A stretch of DNA of 17,840 bases, taken from assembly GCA_016929465.1 (NCBI GenBank), contig JAFGIT010000390.1, positions 1 through 17,840 of the forward strand, read 5' to 3'. Positions 1 to 6,764 of this stretch are shown here, piece after piece. This DNA is from Candidatus Coatesiibacteriota bacterium (GTDB taxonomy: Bacteria > B130-G9). The notes under the pieces are model-generated. The model was not told the origin of the DNA. It ran no database searches and saw only the letters and a list, made by a program, of their open reading frames with translations. Both the position numbers and the translations under genes were made by a program. The number at the start of each line of letters is the position of its first letter. Position 1 is the stretch's first letter.

Positions 1-2
1 CA

Positions 3-896
3 CAGGGGATCTGGAACTTGCTTCCTGCTGACTGCACGGTTCACTGGAAAGTTCGGGCAGTGTCACCTCGTGAGGTGGGCAAATGGAGCGAGACCTGGAG
101 ATTCGTTAAGGGCGCCGGGACACCCGACAGAATGACGATGGTCGAAATCCCCGCCGGGTCGTTCTTGATGGGTTCGCCTTCGGATGAGTCGGAGCGTGAC
201 TCAGACGAGGGTCCTCAGCGGACGGTGAATATCTCGGCGTTTCAGATGTCTGCAACAGAGATAACGGAGTGGCAGTTTGAACACGTGATGGGCTGGATTG
301 ACTGCTGCCACGACCGAGGGGATAACTACCCCGTCGAGTATGTTACCTGGTACGATTGTGTGAGTTTCTGCAATGTGTTGTCGCAAGCTGAGGGATTAGA
401 TCAGTGCTATTCGATGACCGACATGGATTATGAAGGGCGTCACATCACCTATGCTGAAGTGTCGTGCAATTTCGATGCGAACGGCTACCGTTTGCCGACT
501 GAGGCCGAGTGGGAATATGCTTGTCGAGCAGGGACAACGACGCGGTTTCATTCGGGTGATTCGGACTCAGACCTTGGTCCGGCTGGTTGGTATTCTGCTA
601 ACTCAAATTCGCAGAAACAAGAGGTGGCGGATAGGGAGCCTAATGCTTGGGGCCTCTATGATATGCATGGCAACTGCTACGAGTGGTGTTGGGATTATTA
701 TGCATCGAACTATTACGGGACGCGCCCCAATCCGGATAGTGATCCGACGGGGGATAGCTATAGCCTCTACCGCTCCCTACGGGGCGGCAGCTGGTACAGC
801 AACGCCCGGTACTGCCGTTCGGCGAACCGCGCCTTTGATTACGCGAGATACGCGTACAGCAACTACAGTTTTCGTGTCGTGAAATCGTCGGATTGA
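3..896 (+). CDS. FGE-sulfatase (SUMF1-like) domain protein, 5' end outside window
   Basis: The frame is open to the left edge, so this is the C-terminal part of a longer protein; the TTG at 18 is only the first in-window start-like codon and is unlikely to be real. Numbered from that codon, residues ~8-31 (HWKVRAVSP...WSETWRF) look like the last strands of a fibronectin-III/Ig-like domain. Residues ~41-290 are a formylglycine-generating-enzyme fold: MVEIPAGSFLMGS, the RLPTEAEWEYACRAG block, NAWGLYDMHGNCYEW, and a final RGGSW...YCRSANR...FRVV. Genuine FGE uses two cysteines near this C-terminal block. Here one (C266) is present and the position of the other is serine (S261). That suggests a non-FGE member of the fold, such as a surface or ligand-binding protein, rather than a sulfatase activator. 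The FnIII-like context suggests an extracellular or envelope location, but no signal peptide is in view. Domain assignment is firm; biochemical role is unknown. Confidence 0.88.
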   Translation, partial: QGIWNLLPADCTVHWKVRAVSPREVGKWSETWRFVKGAGTPDRMTMVEIPAGSFLMGSPSDESERDSDEGPQRTVNISAFQMSATEITEWQFEHVMGWIDCCHDRGDNYPVEYVTWYDCVSFCNVLSQAEGLDQCYSMTDMDYEGRHITYAEVSCNFDANGYRLPTEAEWEYACRAGTTTRFHSGDSDSDLGPAGWYSANSNSQKQEVADREPNAWGLYDMHGNCYEWCWDYYASNYYGTRPNPDSDPTGDSYSLYRSLRGGSWYSNARYCRSANRAFDYARYAYSNYSFRVVKSSD

Positions 897-960
897 TCTC
901 TTGCGCTCCCCAGAATCGGTGGGTTTTGCCTCCGGCCTGCACGCCACGGCTATTCGCATG

Positions 961-977
961 ATGCCCCGCTGGGGCAT
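961..977. terminator. Hairpin between convergent genes
   Basis: A perfect 7-bp inverted repeat with a 3-nt loop (ATGCCCC-GCT-GGGGCAT) sits in the 118-bp gap between the converging FGE-fold gene and the radical SAM gene. Neither strand has a T-run after it, so it is not a textbook intrinsic terminator. It could still end or protect transcripts from both sides. Confidence 0.4.
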
Positions 978-1014
978 TAGCTGAGCAAAGCAGATTAATT
1001 AGATGGCAATTCCG

Positions 1015-2082
1015 CTATCGCTTCCGGCGGAAGAGCGCCCTCACGAGGTGCTTGGGCGAGAATAGGATGTTCACCGTCTGGTAGCACGGGTGGAAGCAGG
1101 TGCAGCGGTGCTCGCTTATCGCGGCGACCTGGCGGCTGAACGGCTCTGAGCGGATGGTCTGCTCGTAGTCCAGGTCGAAGTCCCGGATGTTTGCGCAGTT
1201 CGGCAGGACCTCACAGGCGGCTACATCGCCACGCGGATAGAGGACCAGCGTCATCCGGCCGGCGAGGCATTTTGTTAGACGCTCTCCATGCACCAGCTGG
1301 GGCAGCATCGAGAAGTATTCTGCCTGTACTGATTTGCTGACTTTCGCGAGCATCGGCGCGTGCTCATTCAACGATGCGTAGCCCCGGGATTCTCTCAGAA
1401 CACGGAATGACTCTCGGATGACCGGATCGATGTCATAGTTCGCGGGGAACTCCTGCATCCATCCTTTGAAGCCGCCTCGCTCGAGGTCGAGTATGTGAAG
1501 GTCGGGATCGAGCCGATGCACGAATTCGATGATCTCACCCATCTGGCCGAGGTTGGCGTCGGTGACAACCGTCTCGAGCTTGAGTGTCAGACGTGGCTCT
1601 CTGGCCTGTAACTCCTTTAATGAGCCGAGGACAGAGAGGACCTTGTCGAAAGTGCCCGGCACGCCCCTTATCTTATCGTGCTGCTCGCCTATTGCATCGA
1701 GCGATAGGACGATCGAGATGCTCGATTCGGGGCAGGCCTTGATGAGTTCAGGGGCCATCGAGAGCACCTTGTCCTTGGCGATAGCGTTCGTGGGGACCGT
1801 TATGTGCTTCACCCGGTTGTTCGACGCGAAAGTCTCGAGGATCTCCGGGAGATCATCCCTCAGAAAGGGCTCTCCGCCGGATATCATCAGCCATTCGAAT
1901 TTGGGCATGCTGCGGCTGAATTTTCGTATCTCGTCGAAAGAAAGTTCCTCATCCAGGCGCTGGTTCAATTCGTCGAGGTTGAAGCAGAAAGAGCACCTCG
2001 CGTTGCACCGGAAGGTGACCTGGAAGATCACCTGGAACAGGCGCCGGAGCGCGTAAGTTTTCGCGTAAGAAAGTATGCCCAT
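1015..2082 (-). CDS. Radical SAM protein with SPASM-like C-terminal cysteines
   Basis: 355 residues. The radical SAM [4Fe-4S] motif CNARCSFC is at residues 26-33, close to the N-terminus, and the SAM-binding GGEP is at 69-72 (SGGEPFLRDD). A second cysteine group lies at the C-terminus: C272, C290, C296, C327, C329 and C333, in the arrangement expected of a SPASM/Twitch domain holding auxiliary Fe-S clusters. Proteins of this type cleave SAM to a 5'-deoxyadenosyl radical and commonly modify peptides, sugars or cofactors; the substrate cannot be read from the sequence. The last residues are strongly basic (LFRRKR). The gene is monocistronic here, converging with the FGE-fold gene and diverging from the MoxR gene. 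The ATG lacks a clear Shine-Dalgarno (SD) sequence, so the start is less certain than the family call. No peptide precursor gene is recognisable next to it. Confidence 0.88.
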   Translation of the reverse strand: MGILSYAKTYALRRLFQVIFQVTFRCNARCSFCFNLDELNQRLDEELSFDEIRKFSRSMPKFEWLMISGGEPFLRDDLPEILETFASNNRVKHITVPTNAIAKDKVLSMAPELIKACPESSISIVLSLDAIGEQHDKIRGVPGTFDKVLSVLGSLKELQAREPRLTLKLETVVTDANLGQMGEIIEFVHRLDPDLHILDLERGGFKGWMQEFPANYDIDPVIRESFRVLRESRGYASLNEHAPMLAKVSKSVQAEYFSMLPQLVHGERLTKCLAGRMTLVLYPRGDVAACEVLPNCANIRDFDLDYEQTIRSEPFSRQVAAISEHRCTCFHPCYQTVNILFSPKHLVRALFRRKR

Positions 2083-2182
2083 GGTTGGTTAGATTGCAGA
2101 TCTGGCGATTGATCGTCAACATCGATGTCACTACGGGCAAATCGAGCGCCATCAAGACAGCATCCATTAGACTCCAAGCGCG

Positions 2183-2209
2183 TTGATCAGGCTGCAGGAT
2201 TGTTATACC
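2183..2209 (+). promoter_or_regulatory. Possible promoter of the MoxR gene
   Basis: TTGATC (2183-2188) and TATACC (2204-2209) are separated by 15 bp, and a TG one base before the -10 makes it an extended -10 (TGTTATACC). The spacing is short and the -10 weak, but the extended form resembles other putative promoters in the window. It lies 40 bp upstream of the MoxR start. Confidence 0.3.
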
Positions 2210-2249
2210 TACGAACGGCAGAATCCAAAATAGATGTGAGGAGTTTCGC

Positions 2250-3239
2250 ATGGATGTCCTAATCAAGGAATTGCACGAGCGAGTAAAGCAAGAAAGCAGC
2301 TTTGTTGACGACATAACGGGCGAGATACGGAAGACGATCGTCGGGCAGGACTACCTTATCGACCGCCTACTGATCGGGATCCTCTCCGACGGCCACATCC
2401 TGCTGGAGGGCGTGCCCGGCCTCGCAAAGACGCTATCGGTCAAGTCGCTTGCTGGGACGATTGCAGCCGGTTTCCAGCGGATACAGTTCACCCCCGACCT
2501 TCTGCCAGCGGACCTTATCGGGACGATGGTCTATAACCAGAAGAGCTGCGAGTTCGCACCGCACATGGGCCCGATATTCTCGAACATCATCCTTGCGGAT
2601 GAGATCAACCGCGCCCCAGCGAAGGTGCAGAGTGCCCTCTTAGAGGCCATGCAAGAGCGGCAGGTGACGATTGGTAAGAAGACATATCCACTCGACCAAC
2701 CGTTCTTGGTGCTTGCAACGCAGAATCCGATTGAGCAAGAGGGAACCTATCCGCTTCCCGAGGCGCAGGTCGATAGGTTCATGTTGAAGGTCCTTATTAC
2801 TTATCCGACCAAGGAGGAGGAGCGGCGAATAATAGACCTGATGACCGGGGACGAGGTGCCAGACGTCAAATCGGTCATCAAACCGAAGAAGATACTCGAC
2901 GCAAGGAAGCTCATAAATGAGATCTATATGGAGGACAAGCTCAAGGACTACATAGTCGAGCTGATCTTCGCGTCCCGCTACCCGAGGGACTACAAGCTCA
3001 ATGAGCTCGCGCAGATGATCGAGTATGGCGCATCGCCGCGGGCCTCGATCTACATAACTAAGGCCGCAAAGGCGCACGCCTTCCTCCGCCACCGCGGCTA
3101 TGTGACTCCCGACGACATCAAGGCGATAGCCCCCGATATTCTTAGACACCGCATCATCCTCACCTACGAGGCCGAAGCCCAAGAAAAGACCTCCGACGAC
3201 ATCATCAAGTCGCTATTGGATAGCATAGAGGTGCCGTAG
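2250..3239 (+). CDS. MoxR family AAA+ ATPase
   Basis: 329 residues, normal family length. Walker A GVPGLAKT is at 54-61 and Walker B IILADEI at about 112-118. The family signatures are FTPDLLPADLIGT, NRAPAKVQSALLEAMQE, ATQNPIEQEGTYPLPEAQVDRF and a C-terminal lid with GASPRASI. MoxR ATPases are chaperone-like AAA+ proteins that remodel or activate partner proteins, usually with von Willebrand factor A or DUF58 partners encoded next door. The ATG has a good SD (GAGGAG, 2237-2242, 7 nt away). No DUF58 or VWA gene follows within the window; the next gene starts 130 bp on and belongs to an unrelated ATPase/TOPRIM-like pair. This MoxR is therefore an orphan here, or its partner genes have been displaced. 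Confidence 0.95.
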   Translation: MDVLIKELHERVKQESSFVDDITGEIRKTIVGQDYLIDRLLIGILSDGHILLEGVPGLAKTLSVKSLAGTIAAGFQRIQFTPDLLPADLIGTMVYNQKSCEFAPHMGPIFSNIILADEINRAPAKVQSALLEAMQERQVTIGKKTYPLDQPFLVLATQNPIEQEGTYPLPEAQVDRFMLKVLITYPTKEEERRIIDLMTGDEVPDVKSVIKPKKILDARKLINEIYMEDKLKDYIVELIFASRYPRDYKLNELAQMIEYGASPRASIYITKAAKAHAFLRHRGYVTPDDIKAIAPDILRHRIILTYEAEAQEKTSDDIIKSLLDSIEVP

Positions 3240-3251
3240 GCTGGATATCCT

Positions 3252-3280
3252 TTGACAATCCGTGTGGTGATTGCCATGCT
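3252..3280 (+). promoter_or_regulatory. Possible promoter of the ATPase/TOPRIM-like pair
   Basis: A perfect -35 TTGACA (3252-3257) is followed after 17 bp by CATGCT (3275-3280), a weak -10 preceded by TGC, which gives it extended -10 character. It is 90 bp upstream of the ATPase start in the only intergenic gap before that pair, so the pair probably has its own promoter independent of the MoxR gene. Confidence 0.35.
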
Positions 3281-3369
3281 TTGAATAGCACAAACGGCTT
3301 TTCCAATGGCCAAGCGCGATTGGGAAGCAGGCTTAAATGAAATATCTTCCCTGAATAGAGGGCCTTGCG

Positions 3370-4602
3370 ATGTTCAAAGAGATAAGAGTCAAGAATTTCC
3401 GAACGCATGTCGATACGGCGCTTAGGCTGGGACCCATCACCCTTCTCATTGGGCCGAACAACGCTGGCAAGACGAATTTGCTGGAGGGAATCAATCATTT
3501 CTCAAGGCTAATCGCGCGAGCCGATCGCGTTAGCATTGATGATCTTTGGCCCCATATTCATCGCCTTGCACCCGGCTCTGACTTAAGCGCTTCGTGGACC
3601 TTTTCAGGTCGATTCTGCGACATGGAGTACGCGATTGACCTTTACCATGACAAGGATCTAGAGAATTACGCTGGATGCAAGGAGAAGATACGCTTCAAAA
3701 TGGGAGACAGGGCGAGTGAGTGCTTCGAGTCCGGATGGCACTTCGCGACCGACTATATACGGTTGCAGCGTGATCTCGCGACGAAACCGAATGATGGGCA
3801 TTTGAGCCCGGTCGGAGATGTATTTCAGGACATCGCCAGCTGTAGTTCTTATCACTTCCAGCCCGCATTTCTTAAGAGAGAAGTGGGCAATTCGGTCGCA
3901 TTTCAGACTTGGAAGAGCCTAAATATATCGGCTCAGCTCGGATATAGAGGAGAGCATCTCCAGGAAGTTCTTCATCGTGTTCAACAGGAGGATCAGCGAA
4001 CCTATAATCGCTTCGTGTCCTCTCTGAGGAGGTTTGAGCCCAGCTTCCAGGGGCTCGGATATGATGAAGAACGGGAGCAGACGACTTGGTTATTTGATTT
4101 GGGGCGTGTCCCACCTCAACCCGACGAATTCCCGCCCGAGCTAGTGTCTGACGGTGTCCTACGGGCTGCGGCAATTGCGCTCCTTTCATCCATGGAGAGA
4201 CCACCGGCTCTGATCATGATCGAGGAGATTGAGAACGGGATCAGCCAGAAGAATCTCGGACGTTTTATGGGATGGCTTCGAGAGGCGGCGGGATTGCCTG
4301 ATTCAAGTCCAAGAGGTTACAGCACGCAATTCATACTAACCTCTCACAGCCCCTCTGTGCTCTTTGAGTTCTCAGAGCATCTGGACGACGTCTATTACAT
4401 GCGACTTGAGCGCCGCGGATACAAAAGCGTTGTCAGGAATCTCAATTCGGCATTGCTCGGATTTGTCGATCTGGGCACCGTGGACGGTGAAATCGAGGAT
4501 AGGGACGGCGAGAAGGTCGTGAGGTTGTCCCCTCAAGACCTCTTAACCCTTTGGTACAGTGGAGTCATTGGCGGTGAGCCAGTCAACGGGCAGAGCAAAT
4601 GA
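3370..4602 (+). CDS. OLD/RecF-like ABC-type ATPase (AAA_21/AAA_15 family), first gene of a two-gene system
   Basis: 410 residues. The N-terminus has the SMC/RecF/OLD pattern: MFKEIRVKNFR, then Walker A GPNNAGKT at 28-35. An ABC-signature-like SDGVLRAAAIALL precedes Walker B LIMIEEIENGI, and an H-loop follows in ILTSHSPSVL. This is the ATP-dependent DNA-sensing ATPase of OLD nucleases, but the C-terminal TOPRIM nuclease domain of single-chain OLD proteins is absent: the chain ends about 75 residues after the H-loop. A TOPRIM-like protein is instead encoded by the next, overlapping gene. The start is ATG with AGAGGG 9 nt upstream. Split ATPase/TOPRIM arrangements occur in anti-phage systems such as PARIS (AriA/AriB) and RloA/RloB. 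The defence role here is inferred from that parallel, not shown. Confidence 0.85.
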   Translation: MFKEIRVKNFRTHVDTALRLGPITLLIGPNNAGKTNLLEGINHFSRLIARADRVSIDDLWPHIHRLAPGSDLSASWTFSGRFCDMEYAIDLYHDKDLENYAGCKEKIRFKMGDRASECFESGWHFATDYIRLQRDLATKPNDGHLSPVGDVFQDIASCSSYHFQPAFLKREVGNSVAFQTWKSLNISAQLGYRGEHLQEVLHRVQQEDQRTYNRFVSSLRRFEPSFQGLGYDEEREQTTWLFDLGRVPPQPDEFPPELVSDGVLRAAAIALLSSMERPPALIMIEEIENGISQKNLGRFMGWLREAAGLPDSSPRGYSTQFILTSHSPSVLFEFSEHLDDVYYMRLERRGYKSVVRNLNSALLGFVDLGTVDGEIEDRDGEKVVRLSPQDLLTLWYSGVIGGEPVNGQSK

Positions 4603-5341
4603 AAGCCGCTACATAGGCATTGTTGCCGATGGTTCTACCGATCTGGTCATCATGGCCCGGTTCTTGATGGCTGTGCTGGAGCCGGCAAATCCCTGCAAGG
4701 AGGTCTCTCTCGGACAGAGACTGAGTGTCTGCATGGATCCATTCCGACAGAAATCATCAAAAACAGCGGGATATGGCCTATTTGAGAAGCCATCAAAGGA
4801 GCTCAAGAATGGGATTGTGAGAGTCATTCACAGCGCAGTTGGGGAACTCAGAGATCAAATCCCAAGAGACTTGTCTCATCAAGATGTGATCCTCCTCACC
4901 ACAGACGCCGAATGGACTATAGGCGACCAAGATGAATGGCACAAAGAGCCGCGAGCCCTAATCATCAATCGAGTATTCGACTGGGCTATAACTGCGTTCT
5001 ATAACACGATCGGCAATCGTGATAGCTGGGAATATCTGCCGCTGATTATTCCATTAGTCTTGTTTCCAAGCACGGATATTCTAGTTGCCGCTGCGCGAAG
5101 TAATCACGACGTCAGCTTTGACATCCGCGGCAAGAAAGCTCGCGAGCTCAAGCAGAAACTTTATGGTTGCACCGACCTCAATCAATTGCGGACAGATGAT
5201 CTGGAGAAGAAGGCCCTGCAATATCTAACCTTTGAAGGCTGCAAACGGATATATTCGCTCCTTCCAGAGTCGCGAGTGCTCCTTCGGACACTAACTTGGC
5301 ATTATCGGTGTCCACTCTCGCCATCCAGCAACGGGAGGTAG
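4574..5341 (+). CDS. TOPRIM-like protein (DUF4276/RloB-type), partner of the upstream ATPase
   Basis: The frame opens with GTG at 4559 (260 residues), but GTG at 4574 has a GGAG 9 nt upstream (4561-4564) and is my preferred start (255 residues). Either way it overlaps the ATPase gene by 29-44 bp, implying translational coupling and a stoichiometric pair. Numbered from 4559, IGIVADGSTD (19-28) occupies the place of the first acidic TOPRIM motif, with ADGSTD replacing the usual VEG-x-T-E. ILLTTDAEW (111-119; D116, E118) resembles the DxD motif that follows. The C-terminus is not recognisable. Both motifs deviate from consensus, so catalytic activity is uncertain. Candidate roles are metal-dependent nuclease or RNase effector released or gated by the ATPase. 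The gene ends shortly before the first DUF433 fragment. Confidence 0.6.
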   Translation: MSQSTGRANESRYIGIVADGSTDLVIMARFLMAVLEPANPCKEVSLGQRLSVCMDPFRQKSSKTAGYGLFEKPSKELKNGIVRVIHSAVGELRDQIPRDLSHQDVILLTTDAEWTIGDQDEWHKEPRALIINRVFDWAITAFYNTIGNRDSWEYLPLIIPLVLFPSTDILVAAARSNHDVSFDIRGKKARELKQKLYGCTDLNQLRTDDLEKKALQYLTFEGCKRIYSLLPESRVLLRTLTWHYRCPLSPSSNGR

Positions 5342-5392
5342 TCTTGTGGATCGACGAATGAGAATGAACGGCAAATCCTGGAGGACATCCAA

Positions 5393-5545
5393 TTGAGCCG
5401 AGACTGGGCAGAATACATTGTGAGCACGCCGGATGTGCTTCGCGGCAATCCGCGGATCGACGGGACCAGAATTCCGGCGAGTTTGATTCTCGGCTATCAG
5501 CCCTCTAACAACCTATCTTGGCATCCTTCTTTGCTCTTCAGATAG
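5393..5545 (+). pseudogene. Truncated DUF433 antitoxin-like ORF, copy A
   Basis: TTG start with SD GGAGGA (5380-5385) 7 nt upstream, 50 codons. The first 35 codons match the N-terminal half of DUF433 proteins (DWAEYIVSTPDVLRGNP-RI-GTRI-...-LILGY). The C-terminal helix-turn-helix half is missing and is replaced by about 15 unrelated codons before TAG. DUF433 proteins are normally ~75-80 residues and act as antitoxins beside PIN-like (DUF5615) toxins; no such toxin is adjacent here. The end of the ORF overlaps the promoter of the next antitoxin gene. A matching truncated copy lies at 6318-6494. I call it a remnant, but an expressed 50-residue peptide or leader ORF is possible because start, SD and frame are kept. 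Confidence 0.75.
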
Positions 5546-5571
5546 ATTCTGTTATGATCGACCTGTAATCA
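5531..5571 (+). promoter_or_regulatory. Promoter and candidate operator of TA module A
   Basis: TTGCTC (5531-5536), 16 bp, TATGAT (5553-5558), with TG at 5550-5551 making an extended -10. The repeat TGAT-N9-ATCA (5555-5571) overlaps the -10 and is also present at the same place in module B, as expected for an autoregulatory TA operator. Conservation between the two copies is the main support. Confidence 0.55.
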
Positions 5572-5606
5572 ATAGGAATTAATGAAAATTCTGGGGGAAT
5601 AGACCA

Positions 5607-5852
5607 GTGAAGGCAGTTAAGGGCGTCTATGAGAACGGGACGGTGACATTCGTGGAGCGTCCAAAGTCCAAAGAGCCGGCTGACGTGATAGTTATATTCA
5701 ATGAGGAAGCCGACGTGAAGGAAGGTCAAAGCGATGTGCAAGCCGATGCCTTGCTGAATAAGCTCGACGCAATCGCCGATAGCATTGAGGGCGATTTCGA
5801 TTCGGCTCATGATATCCGGGAGATACGCATGCAGAGGACTGACAGCCCGTGA
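5607..5852 (+). CDS. Antitoxin of module A (DUF104/DUF2281, AF2212-like)
   Basis: 81 residues from a GTG start, with GGGGG about 10 nt upstream. The N-terminal MKAVKGVYENGTVTF...ADVIVIFNEE is the short beta-rich segment typical of AF2212-like/DUF2281 antitoxins, which dimerise and bind DNA. The C-terminal part is acidic and amphipathic (ADALLNKLDAIADSIEGDFD), as expected for the toxin-wrapping tail. It overlaps the PIN toxin gene by 4 nt (GTGA, 5849-5852), the usual coupling in vapBC-type operons. It probably neutralises the PIN toxin directly and represses the promoter at 5531-5558. The N-terminal 10 residues match module B almost exactly. Confidence 0.85.
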   Translation: MKAVKGVYENGTVTFVERPKSKEPADVIVIFNEEADVKEGQSDVQADALLNKLDAIADSIEGDFDSAHDIREIRMQRTDSP

Positions 5853-6286
5853 AAGAGCTCTGCATAGATGCTAGCATAGCCGTCAAGCTTGTTCTTAAGG
5901 GCGAAAGCCATCGCGCAACGGCCCGTCGCTTGGTGAAGGAATGTCTTGTCAACAATATAACACTGATCTCGCCCCACCTCTTTGAATGCGAGGTTGATTC
6001 AGTAATTCTCAGACGAGTTAGCCAAAATAGGCTGCGAGCAATTGATGCAGAGAGAGCACTTGCCGGGCTGGGGATGATTCCCGTGAGAACCATGGCGCAC
6101 CCCGATCTGAGAGCTCGAGCCAGGGAAATTGCACTTCAATTCAATCTCGATGCCGTCTATGACGCGACCTATGCCGCCCTTGCCGAACTCCGAGGCTGCG
6201 ATTTCTGGACTGCGGACAAGCGGTTCTTCGAGGTCGTAACGCCGCATTGCGATTTCGTGAAATATCTCCCAAACTACCCTAATTGA
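5849..6286 (+). CDS. PIN-domain toxin of module A (VapC-like RNase)
   Basis: 145 residues, normal for the family, GTG start overlapping the antitoxin stop. The four PIN acidic positions are all present: D7 (CIDAS), E48 (FECEVDSV), D105 (VYDATYAALAE) and D123 (WTADKRF). These coordinate Mg2+/Mn2+ for site-specific cleavage of tRNA, rRNA or mRNA in VapC proteins. The toxin should therefore be catalytically competent and needs the upstream antitoxin. The specific RNA target cannot be inferred. It is only distantly similar to the PIN protein of module B, although the upstream parts of the two modules are close relatives, so the toxin genes have diverged faster or were exchanged. Confidence 0.93.
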   Translation: MKELCIDASIAVKLVLKGESHRATARRLVKECLVNNITLISPHLFECEVDSVILRRVSQNRLRAIDAERALAGLGMIPVRTMAHPDLRARAREIALQFNLDAVYDATYAALAELRGCDFWTADKRFFEVVTPHCDFVKYLPNYPN

Positions 6287-6317
6287 TGCAATAGCGAATG
6301 GTCAGGGAGACATCTAA

Positions 6318-6494
6318 ATGAGCCAAGACTGGGCAGAATACATCGTTAGCATGCCCGATGTTCTTCGCGGCAATCCACGGATCGATGGGACCAGAATCAC
6401 GGTGAGCTTGATTCTCGGCTATTTGGGTGCTGGCAATCTTCTCCGGGCAAAGCCCTTTGCACTGTGGCGTGATTCTGCTATGATCTTCATGTAA
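6318..6494 (+). pseudogene. Truncated DUF433 antitoxin-like ORF, copy B
   Basis: ATG start with GGGAGA (6305-6310) 7 nt upstream, 58 codons. It shares about 88% nucleotide identity with copy A over the first 35 codons (92 of 105 positions) and reads slightly further into DUF433 (SLILGYLGAGN) before losing similarity. As in copy A the C-terminal half is absent and the 3' end runs over the promoter of the following antitoxin gene. The distance from this start to the next antitoxin start (213 bp) is almost identical to copy A (214 bp), so the truncation predates the duplication. Confidence 0.75.
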
Positions 6495-6497
6495 TCA
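6457..6497 (+). promoter_or_regulatory. Promoter and candidate operator of TA module B
   Basis: TTGCAC (6457-6462), 16 bp, TATGAT (6479-6484), TG at 6476-6477 (extended -10). TGAT-N9-ATCA (6481-6497) overlaps the -10 as in module A; in this copy the arms extend to ATGAT/ATCAT. The same spacing in both copies argues that this is functional. Confidence 0.55.
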
Positions 6498-6530
6498 TGG
6501 AATTCTTGGCGACATTAGGGGGTAAGACCT

Positions 6531-6764
6531 ATGAAGGCTGTTAAGGGCATTTACGAAAATGGCGGAATAAGGCTATTGGAGGACGCGGGTGTCTCGGAGC
6601 AGGTTGATGTTATGGTCGTCTTTGATGACCGGCCGAGAGATAGCTCGGGAGCTCAATCCGATGAGAACAGGAAGGAGATACTGGCGTATTTCAGGCGACG
6701 TCGGATGGAGATGGCGCCCCTTGAGGGAACTGTGAAAGACCTTGTTGAGGACGGTAGGCGCTGA
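6531..6764 (+). CDS. Antitoxin of module B (DUF104/DUF2281, AF2212-like)
   Basis: 77 residues from ATG with a strong SD (AGGGGG, 6517-6522, 8 nt away). The N-terminus MKAVKGIYENGGIRLLED...VDVMVVFDDR matches the AF2212-like antitoxin pattern and is close to module A. The second half is more charged and unlike module A, which fits specialisation to a different toxin. Its TGA overlaps the toxin ATG by one base (TGATG), so the two are co-translated. Expected to bind the module B toxin and its own promoter. Confidence 0.85.
   Translation: MKAVKGIYENGGIRLLEDAGVSEQVDVMVVFDDRPRDSSGAQSDENRKEILAYFRRRRMEMAPLEGTVKDLVEDGRR

Noticed and set aside
430-882. Long alternative-frame ORF inside the FGE-fold gene, and many similar antisense ORFs across the window
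   Set aside because: Composition is that of a shadow frame, no SD or family motif, and the overlapping frame is a clear protein domain.
4559-4573. GTG at 4559 as start of the TOPRIM-like gene
   Set aside because: No SD precedes it, whereas GTG 4574 has GGAG at suitable distance; the longer form is still possible.
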